From Streptomyces sp. ISL-10 (GTDB lineage Bacteria; Actinomycetota; Actinomycetes; Streptomycetales; Streptomycetaceae), in contig NZ_JAGGOJ010000002.1 of assembly GCF_018614575.1 (NCBI RefSeq), forward strand, positions 152,098 to 216,097: a DNA stretch of 64,000 nucleotides, written 5' to 3'. A program made the position numbers and the translations under genes. Shown here one piece after another: positions 27,023 to 36,268 of the stretch (within the stretch, counting starts at the first letter, position 1; each line of letters starts with the position of its first letter). Below the pieces are notes generated by a model. It did not search any database. It saw nothing but the letters and a program-made list of their open reading frames with translations, and was not told where the DNA came from.

Positions 27023-27949
27023 GTGGCCAGCCCGAAGTCGTCCTGCGCCAGCGCGTCCGCATCCCCGCGGCACGCCCAGGGCGAGCAGCCGTCCGCGACA
27101 CCCCGCTCCAACTCGTCCTCGTCGGCGAGCTCCTGCTGGAGGGCCGCCCACTCGGAGGCGGTGACGTGGTCGATCGGGGCCCGGCCGAGGGGGCCGCGGG
27201 AGCGGTGCAGGAACGCCTCGCCCAGCAGCCGATTGCCGCTGGCGTTGGCGCGGGCATTGCCCTTTCGGATGGCAGCGTCGAATTCCACGACGTCCTCCCA
27301 CTCGGCGGGGGAGTTGTCGCGGATGCGCCGCCACTGAGCATTGCCATGGAAAGGGCAGCCCAGGCAGCTCGATTTCGGGGTTTCGGCCAGATCGAGAGAG
27401 GTGAGATAGCGAACGCAGTCGGAACGCGACCAGCCCATGTCGATCAGCGGATGTCGGTTCTGCATGTACTTCACGTCGGCGTCCTTGGCGCGGTGGAATT
27501 CGTCGGTGGATATGCCGATCCACTGCTCGACGAAAACGCCCTTTGGTATCCGAGTCGGATACGGGTAGCCGAGAAGATCGCGGATCTTCTTCTTGATGGG
27601 CTTCACCTTGTACTCCCCGGTGCACTGGCGCCGGGTCATCCCAGGACGCCCGTCCGTGTTGAGGGATGTAGAGGGGCATGGAGGCGAAACGATGATCCGG
27701 GTTCAGGGCGTCGTTGCGGATGTTTCCGGAGGAAACCCGGAGAACAGGTATACCGGCGGGCGTTGCTATTTCGCGTTCGAGGCGGTCGAGATGGTCATAG
27801 ACGGATTTGGGCTCCCATCCGGTGTCGGCGAAGATCGCGTAGTCAATTTTCGGGAGGATGTCTTCGGCAGACAGGGCGAGCAGGGTGCTGGACTGGACGC
27901 CGGCACCGAGAGAAAGGGCGCGGAACTGGGGGGAGGGGTGAATGGGCAA
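27019..27949 (-). pseudogene. PAPS-reductase-like PP-loop protein gene, split by a one-base frameshift
   Basis: The 5' part reads through the PP-loop (ALSLGAGVQSSTLLAL) and IFADTGWEPKSVYDHLD to ASMPLYI, then leaves frame. The 3' part resumes one base away with GMTRRQCTGEYKVKPIKKK and a Cys-rich CLGCPFHGN motif. The joint protein would have about 310 residues, normal for the phage/mobile-element branch of this family. The break is an extra base in the GGG at 27663-27665 (plus strand); with two G the frame is whole. TTG at 27949 is the likely start, 27 bases after the previous gene. Proteins of this superfamily activate sulfate or make thio-modifications; the exact reaction here is unknown. Confidence 0.75.
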
Positions 27950-27975
27950 TCCTTGGGCGGAGCGTGGAGGCCGGG

Positions 27976-28455
27976 TCAGCGGGCGCGGGCTCGGGAGATG
28001 TCCGGTTGCGGGACGGGCAGGAGCGCGGGCACGAAGGAGCGCCGTGCGGCGAGGGCGGCGGTGGCCTCGCGGGCGCCGGTGACCGCAGCGGTGTAGTGGG
28101 GCAGGACGCGGTCGGTGATCCGCCAGGCGGCGCGGGCCGGATCGAGAGGGCCGGCGACGGTCGGCGGCGCGGGGATGCGGTCGGTGATGCCCTCGTGCAG
28201 CCCTTGGGGGATCACAGGGCAGACCAGGGCCCGGCCTCGCCGGTGCTCGACGAGGTACAGCTCCAGGTCGTCGTGCCGCCGCAGGGTGATTCCGTGGCTG
28301 CGGAAGGCGATGGCCGGCCTGGCGTCCAGCGGCGTCCACACGCGGCATGTGTCAGCGAACTGGTCGGCGGCGCGGGTGTACTGGCGGTAGAGGGCCGTCC
28401 AGGTGCCGGGCAGACGGTCGGCGAGCTGGAGGGCGAACAGGTGGAAGGGGTGCAA
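27976..28455 (-). CDS. Hypothetical protein, LPGTWT family
   Basis: 159 aa, TTG start with GAGGA six bases upstream. It starts with a helix, then ADRLPGTWTALY, a Trp/Arg-rich central part and an ITDRVLPHY segment. The same layout (LPGTWTSSY, RHDE, LLARY) occurs in the larger protein at 36922-37671, so the two are paralogues. No function known; probably cytosolic. It sits in the minus-strand train just before the PP-loop gene. Confidence 0.65.
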   Translation of the reverse strand: MHPFHLFALQLADRLPGTWTALYRQYTRAADQFADTCRVWTPLDARPAIAFRSHGITLRRHDDLELYLVEHRRGRALVCPVIPQGLHEGITDRIPAPPTVAGPLDPARAAWRITDRVLPHYTAAVTGAREATAALAARRSFVPALLPVPQPDISRARAR

Positions 28456-28513
28456 GAAGTGTCCTCGGCGGGAGAGAAGGTCAGCGTGTCCAGCTGGCGG
28501 CGTCGGGGCAGCG

Positions 28514-29086
28514 TCAACGCCGTACGCGAGGAGTGCGGGACGCTGAGGGGGCTGTGGTGGGGCCGGTCGCCCGCTGAACAGGCTTCGCTTGTTCTTGTGT
28601 GGCGGCGAGGTCGCGGGTGATGCCGGTGGCGACGTTGTGGCACCCGATCGCGCTCAGGTCGAGCTGGTGGGCGGCATCGGCGAGGTGGCCGGTCATACGC
28701 GGTATGGCCTCGGCGTGGCGAGCGGTGCGTACCGATTCGTCGTCTGCCGGGTAGCCGACGAACGGCGCGCCTTCGTACGGGTTGGCGTACAGCGCGCTGG
28801 CGAGGTCGTTGCCGGCCAGGGAGGAAGCGACCACGACCGAGGCCAGGCACTCCAGGCTGGCGCGGCTGCCGGCGATGTCGGCGTACGCGCCGCCGTCGAG
28901 CGCGCCCAGGCGTACGAGGGCGGTGGCCATCAGGTCCTGGACCTTGAGCAGGAGCGGGCTGATCCGGCGCAGCGCGTCGGTGCCGGGGGTGTAGGAGAGG
29001 TCCCGGACGCGTGCGTGCAGGGCCTCGAACTCGCCTGCCAGGTCACGGAGTTGTTCTGCCTGTTCTGCAAGGTTGAGCGAAGGCAT
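28514..29086 (-). CDS. Hypothetical helical protein
   Basis: 190 aa, almost all helix: LNLAEQAEQLRDLAGEFEAL opens the protein, followed by amphipathic helices and a Thr/Pro/Arg tail. ATG at 29086 lies inside the 3' end of the hydrolase gene (44-base overlap), with GGAG 11 bases upstream. No motif recognised. Composition and layout match other small unknowns of this train. Confidence 0.62.
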   Translation of the reverse strand: MPSLNLAEQAEQLRDLAGEFEALHARVRDLSYTPGTDALRRISPLLLKVQDLMATALVRLGALDGGAYADIAGSRASLECLASVVVASSLAGNDLASALYANPYEGAPFVGYPADDESVRTARHAEAIPRMTGHLADAAHQLDLSAIGCHNVATGITRDLAATQEQAKPVQRATGPTTAPSASRTPRVRR

Positions 29087-29972
29087 GGGGCGGTGTGCTC
29101 CGGGAGATCGGGTTAGAGATGGAGGCGCAGCGGGAGATTCGGTCGGTGACCAGCTGGGCGTGACGCAGGGGCAATGCGTGGGTGGCGTCCGGGACGATCT
29201 CCAGCTGGGCGCTGGGCAGACAGGCGGCGAGACGACCGGTCCGCTCGGGCGGGATGTGGGCGTCGAGGCTTCCGGCCAGAAGGTGGACCCGCCCGCCGAG
29301 CTGCTGCAGCGAACCGGGGTCGGGCTGCTGATTGGCGAGGTCGTGCCACAGGGCAGCGAGGTCTCCGGTCGCCATGGTGTGCAGGCCCTGCCGGCACGGC
29401 AACGGCAATGCACCGGACGCCGACTGTGCGGGGGAGTGCAGGGCCCACCGGCTGGTGGTGGGAAGGCACCGCCGGACCGCGTCGAGCAGGTACGGCGCGT
29501 GCGTGCACGCGGACGCGAGAAGGTTGCGGCCCAGCGTGAGGAAGGACTGGGCCGGACCGGTGCCCGTGCGGGTGCTGATGCCGCCGTACGGGGGCGAGAT
29601 CAGCACCAGCCCGCGGATCCGGGGCGCGAGGTGGGGGTGGCGCGCGACCAGGCGCATGAGCGTCATCGCCCCCATGGAGTGGCCGGCGAGCACGAGCGGT
29701 CCCCGTGGCGCTGTCGTCTCAAGAACCTGGGAGAGGTCGTCGGCCAGTTGGTTGAGGCTCAGGGCGGCGGTGCCGCGGGTTGAATAGCCGTGCGCGCGCT
29801 GGTCGTAGCGCACGACGCGCATCCCCTCGCGGAGCAGGAGTGGTACGTGCGAGCGCCACAGGGCAGCGGTGACTGAGAGCCCGTGCACGAGGACTGCCGT
29901 CACGGGTGCTTGGGCGGGACCGTCGACGTAGGTTGCGAGCCGGGCACCATCGGGGAGTCGTATCGATCTCAT
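29043..29972 (-). CDS. Alpha/beta hydrolase
   Basis: 309 aa serine hydrolase with a complete triad: nucleophile S99 in AGHSMG, D237 in LAGSLDAHIP, and H265 in PDATHALPL; oxyanion-hole loop VHGLSVTAALW near residue 30. A cap-like insertion occupies about 135-215. No signal peptide, so cytosolic. ATG overlaps the stop of the coupling-ATPase gene (ATGA). Hydrolases of this type could act as esterases or lactonases; there is no clue to the substrate. Its presence inside a transfer operon suggests cargo. Confidence 0.85.
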   Translation of the reverse strand: MRSIRLPDGARLATYVDGPAQAPVTAVLVHGLSVTAALWRSHVPLLLREGMRVVRYDQRAHGYSTRGTAALSLNQLADDLSQVLETTAPRGPLVLAGHSMGAMTLMRLVARHPHLAPRIRGLVLISPPYGGISTRTGTGPAQSFLTLGRNLLASACTHAPYLLDAVRRCLPTTSRWALHSPAQSASGALPLPCRQGLHTMATGDLAALWHDLANQQPDPGSLQQLGGRVHLLAGSLDAHIPPERTGRLAACLPSAQLEIVPDATHALPLRHAQLVTDRISRCASISNPISRSTPPHAFAQPCRTGRTTP

Positions 29973-31756
29973 GCTGCGGTCCCGAAGTCGGTCTGCCTCG
30001 GTGTGTGCTTGGCGACCGCCCGCTTGGTGATGCCGTCGGAGGCCCGCTTGGAGGCGGCGGAGAGTTCGTCGGCGCCGGGCTCCAGGTACCACGGGCGAAG
30101 GTCGAGCATCGCGGCGCGCATGCCGGTGGCGAAGCAGAGCGCGGTGCCCTTGGGTAGGGCGCGGATTGCGTCGGCCGGCAGGATCCGCTCCTGTCGCATC
30201 GACACGGAGGTCGACTTGCCGGACTCGGAATGTGAGGTGGACGTCGTCTCGACGTCATGGTCGCCGATCAGCCGGGACAGCTTGTCGGCGAAGTCGGGGT
30301 CGTCGATGCCGGAGCCGATCACCTTCACGGTGGACGCTGACCACATGGCGTCCATGCCCGCGTCCCCCCAGACCTTCTGGCCCTGGCGGTAGGACTGCAG
30401 GATCGTGATCGGGATGATCCCGCGTGACCCGAGATGCGAGTACAGGTCCGGAAGGTCCGAAATTTTGCAGACGTTGGCGGCCTCGTCGAGGATCGCGAGC
30501 ATTGGCGGGTCGAGCCGCCCGCCGGCGCGCTCGGCCTGCGCGGTCGCGGCGCGCATCACCGAGTCCGCGCATGCGGCGATCAGCGCGCTGGCGCCGCCTC
30601 CGCCGTCCTTGCTCAGGAGGAGGAGCGTGTCGGTGGAGGTGACGAACTCGGTCGGCCGGAACTCGGGCACGTCCTTCTGCGGGGTGACCCAGGCGGCGAT
30701 CTCGCTGTTCAGCAGAGCGGCGGCGTACTGGCGGGCGGTCTCGTAGATGCCATCGCGGGTCTCCGGCGGTCCCTCGACCGTGCCCTTGAGCTGGGCGGCG
30801 ACGGCGGCGAAGTCGTGGTCACGGAGGATGTCGAGCGGAGTGCGGTCGGCGGGGAAGGCGAGCCACTGCATGACGTCGGTGATCGGCCGTTCGTCGAGGG
30901 CAGCGGCCAGGAACAACTGGGACAGGATGTTGGATCCGGCCTTGGACCAGAAGTCCCCCTGCTGGCTCGCGTCCACCGAGGCGGCGAGGAAGTGGCCGGC
31001 CAACCGCCCTGCGCCGTCCAGGGTTTTGGCGTCCGCCAACGGGTTCCACCACATCTCGCGTGCTGCGTGCGCGATCTGCTGCGGATCCATCGACCACACC
31101 TGACCGACGCGTGCGCGGGCGTCGTAGGTGGCGGTGAACGCATCACCTGCGGCCTTGTTCGAGGTCAGCAGAACCGGGCCGGGCGCGGCGAGTACGGAGG
31201 GGATCGCGAGCGAGGTGGTCTTGCCCGAGCGCGGCGCCATGATGGCGACGGCCACATCCTCGTAGCCCATGCGCACCTCGTGCTTGGTGCCCTGCAGGTT
31301 GCCGAGCAGGATGCCGGTGTCGCGGGCCTCGATGTGCTTGGCGTCCTTCAGGCTCGGGCGCAGGGAGCGGGCCTTGGCGGTGATCGCCTTGGCCATCAGC
31401 GGTTCGATGTCCCGGGCCTTGGCCATGCCGGTGATCTTCTTCCGGCCGCCGCCGCGGCTCTTGTGCCGAGACCACAGGACGCCGGTCACGGCGCCGAGGG
31501 CGAGCAGGGCTGCGATCGGGACGATCCGAGCGCCGACAAGCAGGGACGTTTCTCCGACCTGGGGCCAGAGCTGGTCAGGGTGGAGGAGGGCGGCGGTCGG
31601 CTGGTAGGGCGCCCAGTGGTCGGCGGTCAGCCATGCGGTGATGTTGCCGGACAGCCAGGCGAGATGGGACAGCGGGACGACGACGCCGAGCACTCCGAGG
31701 AGGAGGCGCAGGACGATGTCGTACCCGTCGGAGGAACGGTTGGAGGAGGGTGGCAA
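29969..31756 (-). CDS. Type IV secretion coupling ATPase (VirD4/TraD/TraG-like)
   Basis: 595 aa. Two N-terminal membrane helices (about 13-37 and 72-95), then a RecA-like motor with Walker A APRSGKTT (174-181), Walker B near residue 420 (MLAILDEAANV), and a conserved ITILQSYRQGQKVWG block. This is the expected layout of conjugative coupling proteins, which bring the DNA-protein complex to the secretion channel at the membrane. TTG start at 31756; a GGAAG lies ten bases upstream. It is encoded apart from the VirB4-like and channel genes (46.8-54.2 kb), as happens in actinobacterial elements. Confidence 0.88.
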   Translation of the reverse strand: MPPSSNRSSDGYDIVLRLLLGVLGVVVPLSHLAWLSGNITAWLTADHWAPYQPTAALLHPDQLWPQVGETSLLVGARIVPIAALLALGAVTGVLWSRHKSRGGGRKKITGMAKARDIEPLMAKAITAKARSLRPSLKDAKHIEARDTGILLGNLQGTKHEVRMGYEDVAVAIMAPRSGKTTSLAIPSVLAAPGPVLLTSNKAAGDAFTATYDARARVGQVWSMDPQQIAHAAREMWWNPLADAKTLDGAGRLAGHFLAASVDASQQGDFWSKAGSNILSQLFLAAALDERPITDVMQWLAFPADRTPLDILRDHDFAAVAAQLKGTVEGPPETRDGIYETARQYAAALLNSEIAAWVTPQKDVPEFRPTEFVTSTDTLLLLSKDGGGGASALIAACADSVMRAATAQAERAGGRLDPPMLAILDEAANVCKISDLPDLYSHLGSRGIIPITILQSYRQGQKVWGDAGMDAMWSASTVKVIGSGIDDPDFADKLSRLIGDHDVETTSTSHSESGKSTSVSMRQERILPADAIRALPKGTALCFATGMRAAMLDLRPWYLEPGADELSAASKRASDGITKRAVAKHTPRQTDFGTAA

Positions 31757-31789
31757 AGGGCTACGTGCTTCCGGGCGGGGACGAAGGGG

Positions 31790-32561
31790 TTAGCGGCTAC
31801 GGGTGTTCTTGGCCGGTGACCGTCGAAGGGGACTCGGATTCACCGGCGTGCTGGCGCGGCGGGCGGCGAGGGCGTGGACGCGTTCTTCCAGGGCGGAGGC
31901 GACCTGCGCGGCGGGGACTTCCCGCCGCGTGACGGTGATGAGATCCGGGTCCCGGGTGGGGAGGTGACGACGGTGGCCGTACGCAGCACCGGGCTGGGGT
32001 CGGTCAGTGCTGTGGTGAACGCGGTGATCAGGTGGGGCGGTGTGTGCTCGCCGAATCGGGCCTGCCAAAGAGGAGGGCCGGTGCGATCGAGGGCGGCTCC
32101 GACCCACCAGCAGCCGGTGGTCTCGTTGACCTCGACGCGGATCGTGCCGTCGGCCGAAGCGAGCCGGTCGTGGCTGTAGGCCGGTGACCAGCCCGATGTC
32201 CGGAGCGGTTCCAGCGGGTCCCAGTCGTCTGCAGGATCGGCGGCGGGACTGGTGAGGGTGTCGGTGAATGCGGCGATGAGTTCGACCGGGGTGCGGGCAC
32301 CGAAGCTCGCGTACCAGGCGGGCCGGTCGGGCTGGTGGGCGTGGTGGAACGTCCACCACTGGCCGTCCGGGTCGGGCTCGAGCCGGAGGAGGGCCCTCTG
32401 GTCGGGGCTGGAGAGGATCACGCGCGGCATCAGGGGGTCGTGGCCGTAGCTCCAGCCGCACGCCCGATGGAGGGGGACGGTGACCCAGGAGGGATCTCCG
32501 CCTCCGGCCAAGTGGCGCGGGCGACGAAGGCGACATCGACGATCTCGGGAGGCTTCGGCAT
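31790..32561 (-). pseudogene. DUF317-type protein gene with two apparent frameshifts
   Basis: The natural start MPKPPEIVDVAFVA (ATG at 32561) leaves frame at the GGG at 32519-32521; one more G restores PRHLAGGGD and the DUF317-type body (WVTVPLHRACGW, PDQRALLRLEPDPDGQWW, YASFGARTPVELIAAFTDTL and a second copy). A second one-base loss around 31945-31965, in a run of short G/C tracts, is needed to reach the natural C-terminal helix ASALEERVHALAARRAS ending at 31790. Restored, the protein has about 257 aa. Both breaks are in homopolymer-rich DNA, so sequencing error is as likely as decay. Confidence 0.7.
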
Positions 32562-32563
32562 GG

Positions 32564-33112
32564 TCACCTCCGCACCGTGCTGGCCCGGCCGGACGCGAGG
32601 ACCGCAGTCGCGGTCGGTGGCGGGGCCAGGGTCGAGGGGGCGTGGCGGGCAGCTGTGTTGATGTCGAGGACGGCCTGGCCGTGGGAGGCCCAGTCGTCGA
32701 GGTAGCTCCAGGCTTCGGCGTGGTACTCGGCGAGGGCGTCGTCGTACGCCGGGATTCCGGGGCAGGCGTCGGCAGCGAGACTGTCGCGCGTCTGCCGCCA
32801 TTCCTCATGCAGTACATCCAGGCGGTCGAGCGCATCCTGCAGGACGCCCAGCTGCCATACCCAGCGGCTCTGTACCGCGTGGGAGGGGAGTTGGGCGAGC
32901 TGCGTCTCGGCGGTGGCCAGCAGGTGGCGGGCGCCGCCGTGGACGGTTTCGAACGCAGCGGCTGTCTCGGCGTCGCGCTGGCTCTGGCGGAGTCCGTAGG
33001 CGTGGTCGTCGTACGGCCAGCCGTCGAGGCCGGTGTGCTCGTCGGAGTACGCGTCCCAGGCGTCGAGGATCTTCTTGCTATCAGCGACGAAGTCGGAGAG
33101 GTGACGCAGCAC
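32564..33112 (-). CDS. Hypothetical helical protein
   Basis: 182 aa rich in helices and Asp/Ala/Trp (WDAYSDEHTGLDGWPYDDHAY, then LDRLDVLHEEWRQTRDSL), with a Pro/Thr tail. GTG at 33112 is the first usual start but has no good ribosome site; the frame remains open for several codons upstream, where an ATT codon with AGGACA in front is a less usual possibility. It ends two bases before the DUF317-type start. No family recognised. Confidence 0.6.
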   Translation of the reverse strand: MLRHLSDFVADSKKILDAWDAYSDEHTGLDGWPYDDHAYGLRQSQRDAETAAAFETVHGGARHLLATAETQLAQLPSHAVQSRWVWQLGVLQDALDRLDVLHEEWRQTRDSLAADACPGIPAYDDALAEYHAEAWSYLDDWASHGQAVLDINTAARHAPSTLAPPPTATAVLASGRASTVRR

Positions 33113-33162
33113 CTCGCGATGGGCGGCGGGGTCGAGGGGAATGGTGGGGTGTCCTATCGGGA

Positions 33163-34003
33163 TCAGCGGCGAGCGGTGGAACGGGTGGCGTTTTCCTTCG
33201 CCGGGGGCGTCACGGCCTCTGGCTGGCGCCGCACGCCGCGGGCCTGCCTGCGGATGCCGGCGAGTCGGGCGGCGTGGGCCTCGACGACCTGCTCCGGGGT
33301 GAGCGGGCTCGGCTTCTGCACGGCGCCGTGGGCGGTGCGGTCGTACATGCCGCGCTGGAGCGGGGCGCGGTCAGCGAGCGTGGTGATGAAGGCGGTCACG
33401 AGGTGCTCCGGTGTGTTGCCGTCGAACCAGGCGTGCCAGATCCGGGGGCCCGCAGCGGAGGGTCCGGGTTGGTCCCGGACCTCGATGTGCCAGGACGTAC
33501 GGTCTGGTTCGCGCCACGGCACGGTGCCGTCACCCTTCTCCGGCCGGCGCTCCACCCTGCACCCCGGTGGATCGGAGACGGCGGCCCCGCGGCCGTCGAT
33601 GAGCCAGCCAGCAGCTTCCAGCGCCGGCAGGGGGTTGGCCGGCTCGGCGGGTGCAGGTGCGACGAGGGCGTCGGTGAGGGCGGCGAGGACCTCGGCGGGA
33701 ACGAGTTCGCCGAACTCGGCGTACCAGCCCGGCTCGCTGCCGGTGGGCTCGGCCCCGCAGCCGCCACCACGCGGAGGTGGCGGACTGCGGGTCGAACTGC
33801 AGGCTGTGACGGTGATCAGGGCTGCGCAGGACGATGTCGGCGCTGAGCGGGTCGGAGGTGGGTCTCCATCCGGCGGCGGCCAGGCCATGGGTGACGTGGC
33901 GGGCGTCTCCGGGGCCGGCGAGGTGGCGGGGGCTGGTGTCGAACGGGATCCGCCAGGCGTGCTTGTCGGCGAAGGCGGCGAGCTGCCGTTCGCTCAGCGG
34001 CAC
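33163..34003 (-). pseudogene. DUF317-type protein gene, split by a one-base frameshift
   Basis: The 5' frame from GTG 34003 gives PLSERQLAAFADKHAW, SPRHLAGPGDARHVT and ends well at SAWWRLR. The continuation EPTGSEPGWYAEFGELVPAEVLAALTDAL is one base out of frame. The CCCC at 33753-33756 (plus strand) is the break; with three C the read is SAWWRLRAEPTGSEPGW, which is seamless. The second DUF317-type repeat (WHAWFDGNTPEHLVTAF) and a basic C-terminal tail follow. About 280 aa when restored. Start shares its G with the upstream TAG stop. Confidence 0.75.
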
Positions 34004-34350
34004 TAGCCGCACTCCGGCTCGGTGGCGACGGCGCTGCCGTACAGGCCCCGGAGGCCGTCCAGGACGTAGTGGAGGGTGTGCTGGTCTGCCTGCTCCCATG
34101 CGGCGGTGCGCAGGTCCGTGATCAGGAGTCCGACCTCGAGGGTGCGCGGGGTGTCCGGATGGTCCTGCACGGCGCGGGCGAGGGCCCGCAAGGTGTCGGC
34201 GAGCTGGACGGGCAGGCCCGTGTACTCGTCGAGCAGAGGCTCGACGAGGGCGAGCGCCTCTTCGGGGTCGGGGCTCTCACGCAGGTAGTCGGTAAGAAGG
34301 GACAGGGTCTCGGTCGCCGTGCGGACCGTGTCAGGGGTGAGTGCGGGCAT
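34003..34350 (-). CDS. Hypothetical helical protein
   Basis: 115 aa of amphipathic helices (TLSLLTDYLRESPDPEEALALV, shown only in part: LLTDYLRESPDPEE), no membrane segment. ATG at 34350 with GAGGAG four bases upstream; the TTG just before it is less likely. Stop overlaps the start of the next DUF317-type gene by one base. Probably a small partner in the same operon; no known family. Confidence 0.62.
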   Translation of the reverse strand: MPALTPDTVRTATETLSLLTDYLRESPDPEEALALVEPLLDEYTGLPVQLADTLRALARAVQDHPDTPRTLEVGLLITDLRTAAWEQADQHTLHYVLDGLRGLYGSAVATEPECG

Positions 34351-34380
34351 CAAGCTCCTCGGTTCGTGGGGTGTGGGTGA

Positions 34381-35184
34381 TCAGTGGTAGGTGCGGGCGC
34401 CACCAGCGTTGGCGTGGGGGCGGGCCGCGGTGCGGGGCCGGCTGCTCCGGGCGGCGTTGCGAGCCCAGGTGGCGGCGCGGGCGGCAGTGATCCGGGCCTG
34501 CTGCCAGGCGCTGAGCTCGGAGGGCAGCACGGACACGGACGCGGTGCGGATCTGGGCGCTCTGTGGAACCCGTCCCAGCGGGCGCATCACGGGTTCGGGG
34601 CTGGCGAGCGCGGTCGAGAAGGCTTCCACCAGGTGCATCGGGGTGCTGGGGGCGAACTGGGCTGTCCAGCCGTTGCCTTGCTTGTCCTTCGCCCCGGACC
34701 ACCACATCGCCTCGCCGTCGGGGCCCTGGTGGAACTGCATCCAGGCGCTGCCGTCGGGGCTGGTCGCGGTCACGTGCTCGGCGTTGGACGGATGGTCCCA
34801 CCCGTGCTCCCGCAAAGGTGCCCACACGTTGGGGGCGTGCGCGGAGCGGGGCCGGGTGAGGGCGTCGGTGAGACCGGCGACGATCTCCACCGGCGTTTGC
34901 CGCCCGAGTACTGCCCACCACTGCTCTTGGTGGCCGCTCGCGGCACCGTGGATCGTCCACCCGCCGGGCAGTACGAAGGGGTCGTAGGTGATACGGACCG
35001 CGCGGTCCGGGCTTTCCATGGCGAGAGGACCGCCGGCCTTGGACTTGTCCCGCCAACCCGAAGCGCGCAGGAACTCGGAGACGTGCCGGAGGTCACCGCC
35101 GCCGGCGAGGGCGCGGGGCTCGACGAGGTACTGCTGCTGCGCCTGCTCGCCCGCCCCCCAGCCCTGCCACTGCTTCCTCTTCAC
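34381..35184 (-). CDS. DUF317-type protein
   Basis: 267 aa, intact. Two DUF317-type repeats are clear: YLVEPRALAGGGDLRHVSEF, WTIHGAASGHQEQWWAVLG, then TPVEIVAGLTDALTRP; and HVTATSPDGSAWMQFH, WTAQFAPSTPMHLVEAFSTAL. A basic C-terminal helix follows (WQQARITAARAATWARNAAR). The GTG start overlaps the preceding stop (GTGA). Function of the family is unknown; several copies here suggest a role shared by the element, perhaps in spread or replication. Confidence 0.78.
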   Translation of the reverse strand: MKRKQWQGWGAGEQAQQQYLVEPRALAGGGDLRHVSEFLRASGWRDKSKAGGPLAMESPDRAVRITYDPFVLPGGWTIHGAASGHQEQWWAVLGRQTPVEIVAGLTDALTRPRSAHAPNVWAPLREHGWDHPSNAEHVTATSPDGSAWMQFHQGPDGEAMWWSGAKDKQGNGWTAQFAPSTPMHLVEAFSTALASPEPVMRPLGRVPQSAQIRTASVSVLPSELSAWQQARITAARAATWARNAARSSRPRTAARPHANAGGARTYH

Positions 35185-35564
35185 CGGCGCCGCCGGACGA
35201 CGAGTGGAGCAGGGGCCGGCGGCTTCGCCGGTGCGGTGTCGGGCCGGTTGCCGGCGTGCTGGAGGATCTCTCGGTGCTCGTCCAGGTCCCCGCCGATGGC
35301 GTCGAGCTCGTTCGTGGCCCGCCCCAGGGCGAGCCACACCTCGGCGGGCAGGGCGCCGCGCTCGGCCTGGACCTTGGCGAACATGCTGCTGACGGAGACG
35401 AGGTGGGTGACGCCGGCGAGGACGCCGTCCGCAGGGTCGACAACGCGTGCGATGACCTGCGTTGCTTCATGCGGGGGGAGTATCGCGAGGTGGTCGCCGA
35501 GCTGGCCGAGCTGGCGGGCGATCTCGTCGGCCAGCCGCACCGGGTACGGGTTGGAGTGGGGCAT
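35181..35564 (-). CDS. Hypothetical protein
   Basis: 127 aa, helical with a Pro/Ala-rich basic tail ending VVRRRR. Segments such as RLADEIARQLGQLGDHLAIL and LALGRATNELDAIGGDLDEH suggest an antiparallel helical bundle. ATG at 35564 with GGAGGAG immediately upstream at good distance. Overlaps the next gene by four bases. The 281 bases upstream, to the next gene at 35846, are G-rich and hold no gene that can be supported. Confidence 0.62.
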   Translation of the reverse strand: MPHSNPYPVRLADEIARQLGQLGDHLAILPPHEATQVIARVVDPADGVLAGVTHLVSVSSMFAKVQAERGALPAEVWLALGRATNELDAIGGDLDEHREILQHAGNRPDTAPAKPPAPAPLVVRRRR

Positions 35565-35845
35565 GCTCCTCCAGGACGGGGGTCGGTATCAGTGGTGGTG
35601 GCGGTGGCCGGTCCGCCGGGCTTCGCCGAGGACGGCTTCGGGGCGGGCAGGTGCCGGCGGGGAGGGGCGGTGGGGGCTGGTGGTGATGCAGGCGCGTAGG
35701 TAGCGGCGGAACAGGGCGGTGGCGAGGCGGGGTGTGAGGCGGTGGCTGATCGGCGGGGGCTTGCGGGGTGTTACGGGGTTCTCCGATAAGGCTGTCGGTG
35801 CGGGGCGGGCAGCCCGAGCAGGGTGCCGGGGCCGCCCGACGGGCG

Positions 35846-36253
35846 TTACGGGGTACGCCGGGACGGTGTGGGGCGCGAGGCGGAGGCAGCCCGTGGCGGC
35901 TGCTGTCTGATGGGGCGCGGCTTCTTGGCGCGGACTTCCCGCGCGGCCTGCTGGTAGGCGGTTTCGTCGAGCAGGTCGGGGTCGATGTTGACCTTGTATC
36001 CGGCCATCAGCAGCGTCGGGATCGCCCGGCTCGCCAGGTGCTTCTGCTCCTCGGCACCGAAGTGGTCGGGCACGGTGTGCCAGATGTACAGGGGGGTGCC
36101 GACGGGGTACTCGTGGCGTTCCATACCGAGCTGTTCCAGCAGGTCGTGGAGCTTGGCCGGGGCGCCGGTGGGAGTGGCGGCGTGGATGGTGGTGGTCAAC
36201 GCTTTGACGTAGATCTCGACGTCGGTGCCGTAATCATCGGCACGATTGCCCAT
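35846..36253 (-). CDS. Hypothetical protein with the GF...GYxVxxD module
   Basis: 135 aa. The core (about residues 28-98) has a helix ending LLEQLGMERHEY, a strand PLYIWHTVP, a helix ASRAIPTLLMAGY and KVNIDPDL. The same order, a helix with L-x-x-x-GF/GM, a Tyr/His strand, then a helix and GYxVxxDxxL, recurs in the proteins at 36269, 37694 and 43580. The C-terminal third is basic and Pro-rich. ATG start; no function known. Confidence 0.62.
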   Translation of the reverse strand: MGNRADDYGTDVEIYVKALTTTIHAATPTGAPAKLHDLLEQLGMERHEYPVGTPLYIWHTVPDHFGAEEQKHLASRAIPTLLMAGYKVNIDPDLLDETAYQQAAREVRAKKPRPIRQQPPRAASASRPTPSRRTP

Positions 36254-36268
36254 GGGCGGTTCTCCAGT

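Noticed and set aside
27023..28348. Extension of the C5 methyltransferase frame upstream through the PP-loop region to 28348
   Set aside because: The GTG 27022 start just before motif I, overlapping the upstream stop, is normal for the family. The upstream part of that frame is the 5' half of the split PP-loop gene plus noncoding sequence.
30434..31819. Plus-strand frame opposite the coupling ATPase
   Set aside because: The minus strand carries intact Walker motifs in the same stretch; this frame has biased composition only.
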